A DNA stretch of 50,829 nucleotides, taken from the NCBI RefSeq assembly GCF_003428695.1, contig NZ_QURH01000336.1, positions 1 through 50,829 of the forward strand, read 5' to 3'. The translations under genes were made by a program, and so were the position numbers. The stretch comes from Actinomadura logoneensis (GTDB lineage: Bacteria > Actinomycetota > Actinomycetes > Streptosporangiales > Streptosporangiaceae). The notes below the pieces were generated by a model. It saw only the letters and a list, made by a program, of their open reading frames with translations, was not told where the DNA came from and did no database searches. Below, in pieces: positions 49,485 to 50,829 of the stretch (positions within the stretch are counted from its first letter, which is position 1; each line of letters opens with the position of its first letter).

Positions 49485-49536
49485 AACGGGAGGGAATGCG
49501 CCCAAGTGGCTCATTCCCTCCCGTTCTTCGTTTGTT
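49485..49536 (+). terminator. strong terminator after the aldose epimerase
   Basis: AACGGGAGGGAATG (49485-49498) pairs perfectly over 14 bp with 49512-49525, 13-nt loop, then CTTCGTTTGTT. One of the clearest terminators here. Confidence 0.93.
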
Positions 49537-49910
49537 CGGGCGTGCTCGGGCTCAGCTCGACCCCGATGAGGCAGCCCACGAGTGCGCTGACCAGCCGAGA
49601 CGTCTACTGATGAACGACCCGAAAACGCAAGCGGGAAGCCTTCACTGAGATCGCACAAAACGCCACCGAACGGTCATCGGCCACTTCCGCCCATCTCCAC
49701 AACAGGTCCGATGGACTGGACCGCGACACCGTTCGCGTTTATCGTTTTGGTCATTCTCTCCGCGCCCTCCCTTGATGGAATCGAGGGCTCGACAGCGGCT
49801 TGCCGTGAGGCGCGGTTTGTGTTCGGAATTTCATGTAATCCCGCATACTGCCCCTTTTGTTTGACGGCGCCCGGCTCACCACGCGCCCCGATCCGTGACG
49901 GCGGTGCCAC
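49537..49910. other. 374-bp non-coding gap
   Basis: No supported gene. The stretch is relatively AT-rich (for example 49810-49865, with TTTCATGTAATCCCGCATACTG) and probably carries the promoter of the following gene. Short reverse-strand reading frames here look like shadows. Confidence 0.6.
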
Positions 49911-50636
49911 TTGTCCTCCGAGAAGCCCTCCTTCGACTCGCTCGACGTCCCGCCGGAGACGTCCCGGCGGCAGGACGCGGCGCAGCGGGCCAGAGACCCG
50001 TTCACCACCCTCTGGGCCGACGAGCCCGAGCCGGAGCCGGAGCCGGGGAGCTTCTTCGCGACGACCTCCCCGCCGCCCGAGCAGACCTCCTTCTGGGAGG
50101 CCGACCTCCCGTCGCTGCCCCGGACCGCCCCCTCCATCCGGCGGCGCTCCCGCGGTCTGGTGCTCACCGTCGTCGGCGCCGTGGCGGCCACCGCCGGCGG
50201 CACGCTGGCCTGGGCGCTGGTCAGCCAGGACTCCCGCCCGTCGCCCGCTCCGCAGGCCCCGCCTCCGAGCACCGCCCCCGCCGACCAGCCGTCCGCGGTC
50301 GCCCCGCCGCCGCCCGACGCCGTACCGCCGACCGCTCCCGTCCCGCCGACCGGCGCCGCGCCGTCCAAGGGCGTCGCCTCGCCCACGGAACGGCCGTCCG
50401 CGCAGGCCAGTCCCACGCACTCCGGCGCTCACGCACCCCATGCGCCGTCGGCACCGGCCAGGGGCGGCGGAGGGACGGCCCCCTCCTCGCACCACCAGAA
50501 CCCGCCGCCGCGTCGCCACGTCCCGCCGCCTCGGGTGACCCATCCCAAGCCCCAGCCGAAGCCCAGGACGCATCCCGGGCCGAAGCTGTGCCCGGTCTAC
50601 GACAACGGCGTGCTCGTGGCCTACCGCCCGTGCTGA
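49911..50636 (+). CDS. single-pass membrane protein with Pro-rich extracellular tail
   Basis: 241 residues from TTG 49911, the first plausible start in frame; the ribosome site is weak. Acidic head (PEPEPEPGSFF), basic PSIRRRSRG, one membrane helix (LVLTVVGAVAATAGGTLAWALV, about 83-104), then a Pro/Ala/Thr-rich tail ending PKLCPVYDNGVLVAYRPC with two cysteines. Topology is likely cytoplasmic N-terminus, extracellular C-terminus. No family recognised. Confidence 0.75.
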   Translation: MSSEKPSFDSLDVPPETSRRQDAAQRARDPFTTLWADEPEPEPEPGSFFATTSPPPEQTSFWEADLPSLPRTAPSIRRRSRGLVLTVVGAVAATAGGTLAWALVSQDSRPSPAPQAPPPSTAPADQPSAVAPPPPDAVPPTAPVPPTGAAPSKGVASPTERPSAQASPTHSGAHAPHAPSAPARGGGGTAPSSHHQNPPPRRHVPPPRVTHPKPQPKPRTHPGPKLCPVYDNGVLVAYRPC

Positions 50637-50685
50637 TCGACCCGCCGACCCAGCCCATCACCTACCCCGCCCAGGACGGACTTCG

Positions 50686-50829
50686 ATGACCAAAGCCCAA
50701 GCAGTGCTCGCCCCTGCCGCCGCTGCGGCGATCACCGTCGCGCTCGCCTGCCCCGCCACCGCGCGGACCGCCACGCGTGCCAAGCACGCCCGCGCCGAGC
50801 ACGCGCGTGCCGGGCACGGGCGCGCCGCC
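50686..50829 (+). CDS. secreted protein, 3' end outside window
   Basis: ATG 50686 with AGGACGG upstream. The visible 48 residues hold a signal peptide (AVLAPAAAAAITVALACPATA) and then a His/Arg/Ala repeat (KHARAEHARAGHGRAA), before the window ends. It starts 49 bp after the membrane protein stop. Product unknown. Confidence 0.65.
   Translation, partial: MTKAQAVLAPAAAAAITVALACPATARTATRAKHARAEHARAGHGRAA

Overview
The window is very GC-rich with strong third-position G/C bias. It carries GTG/TTG starts, several probable leaderless genes, a mycothiol-type maleylpyruvate isomerase-fold enzyme, an XRE(DUF5753)/DUF397/ATPase locus and a Gly-Cys-Val tRNA cluster. All of this fits a filamentous actinomycete chromosome. 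A Streptosporangiales member such as Actinomadura is my guess, not something I can show. No integrase, transposase, CRISPR array, plasmid replication gene or large biosynthetic cluster is visible. It looks like ordinary chromosomal accessory territory, dense in regulators.

Layout. 0-10.5 kb: a partial MerR regulator divergent from a DinB-fold enzyme, an M20 amidohydrolase, a large NB-ARC/LuxR regulator, a TDT transporter divergent from its likely LysR regulator, a YceI protein, a tandem universal stress protein and a CHAP-domain protein with an internal membrane segment. 10.6-10.95 kb: tRNA-Gly, tRNA-Cys, tRNA-Val and a terminator. 11-14.6 kb: an autoregulated TetR gene, a 35-codon membrane mini-ORF coupled to a family 2 glycosyltransferase, a two-gene MerR operon behind a mer-like promoter, and YnfA. 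14.5-20.7 kb: a 38-bp tandem repeat joining two convergent genes, APH and MFS, a frameshifted cysteine synthase-like gene, a metallo-hydrolase, an epimerase and an epoxide hydrolase-like gene. 20.8-25 kb: an ABATE/CGNR regulator, a secreted Asp-box protein, and two DUF397 genes with XRE and ATPase partners.

25-31.1 kb is the most unusual part. Three cassettes share an upstream module, a DUF11-type secreted-protein coding region, a C-terminal coding motif A-Y/H-G-H-V-P/A-V-T-G and a strong terminator hairpin. The middle copy is a 1433-residue protein with 12 repeats. The first is a short single-domain gene and the third a degenerate remnant.

31.1-50.8 kb: MarR, hydrolase and glyoxalase genes, AraC, a MarR/esterase divergent pair, a beta-helix membrane protein, a double gene remnant at 38.0 kb, a DODA dioxygenase, a split FluG-like pair (amidohydrolase divergent from glutamine synthetase-like), a second ABATE/CGNR protein, RecD2, a secreted M28 peptidase followed by a secreted aldose 1-epimerase, and two surface or exported proteins at the edge.

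A theme across the window is short tandem repeats of 14-38 bp placed just after stop codons or in linkers. At two places the repeat includes stop codons or the arm of a terminator.
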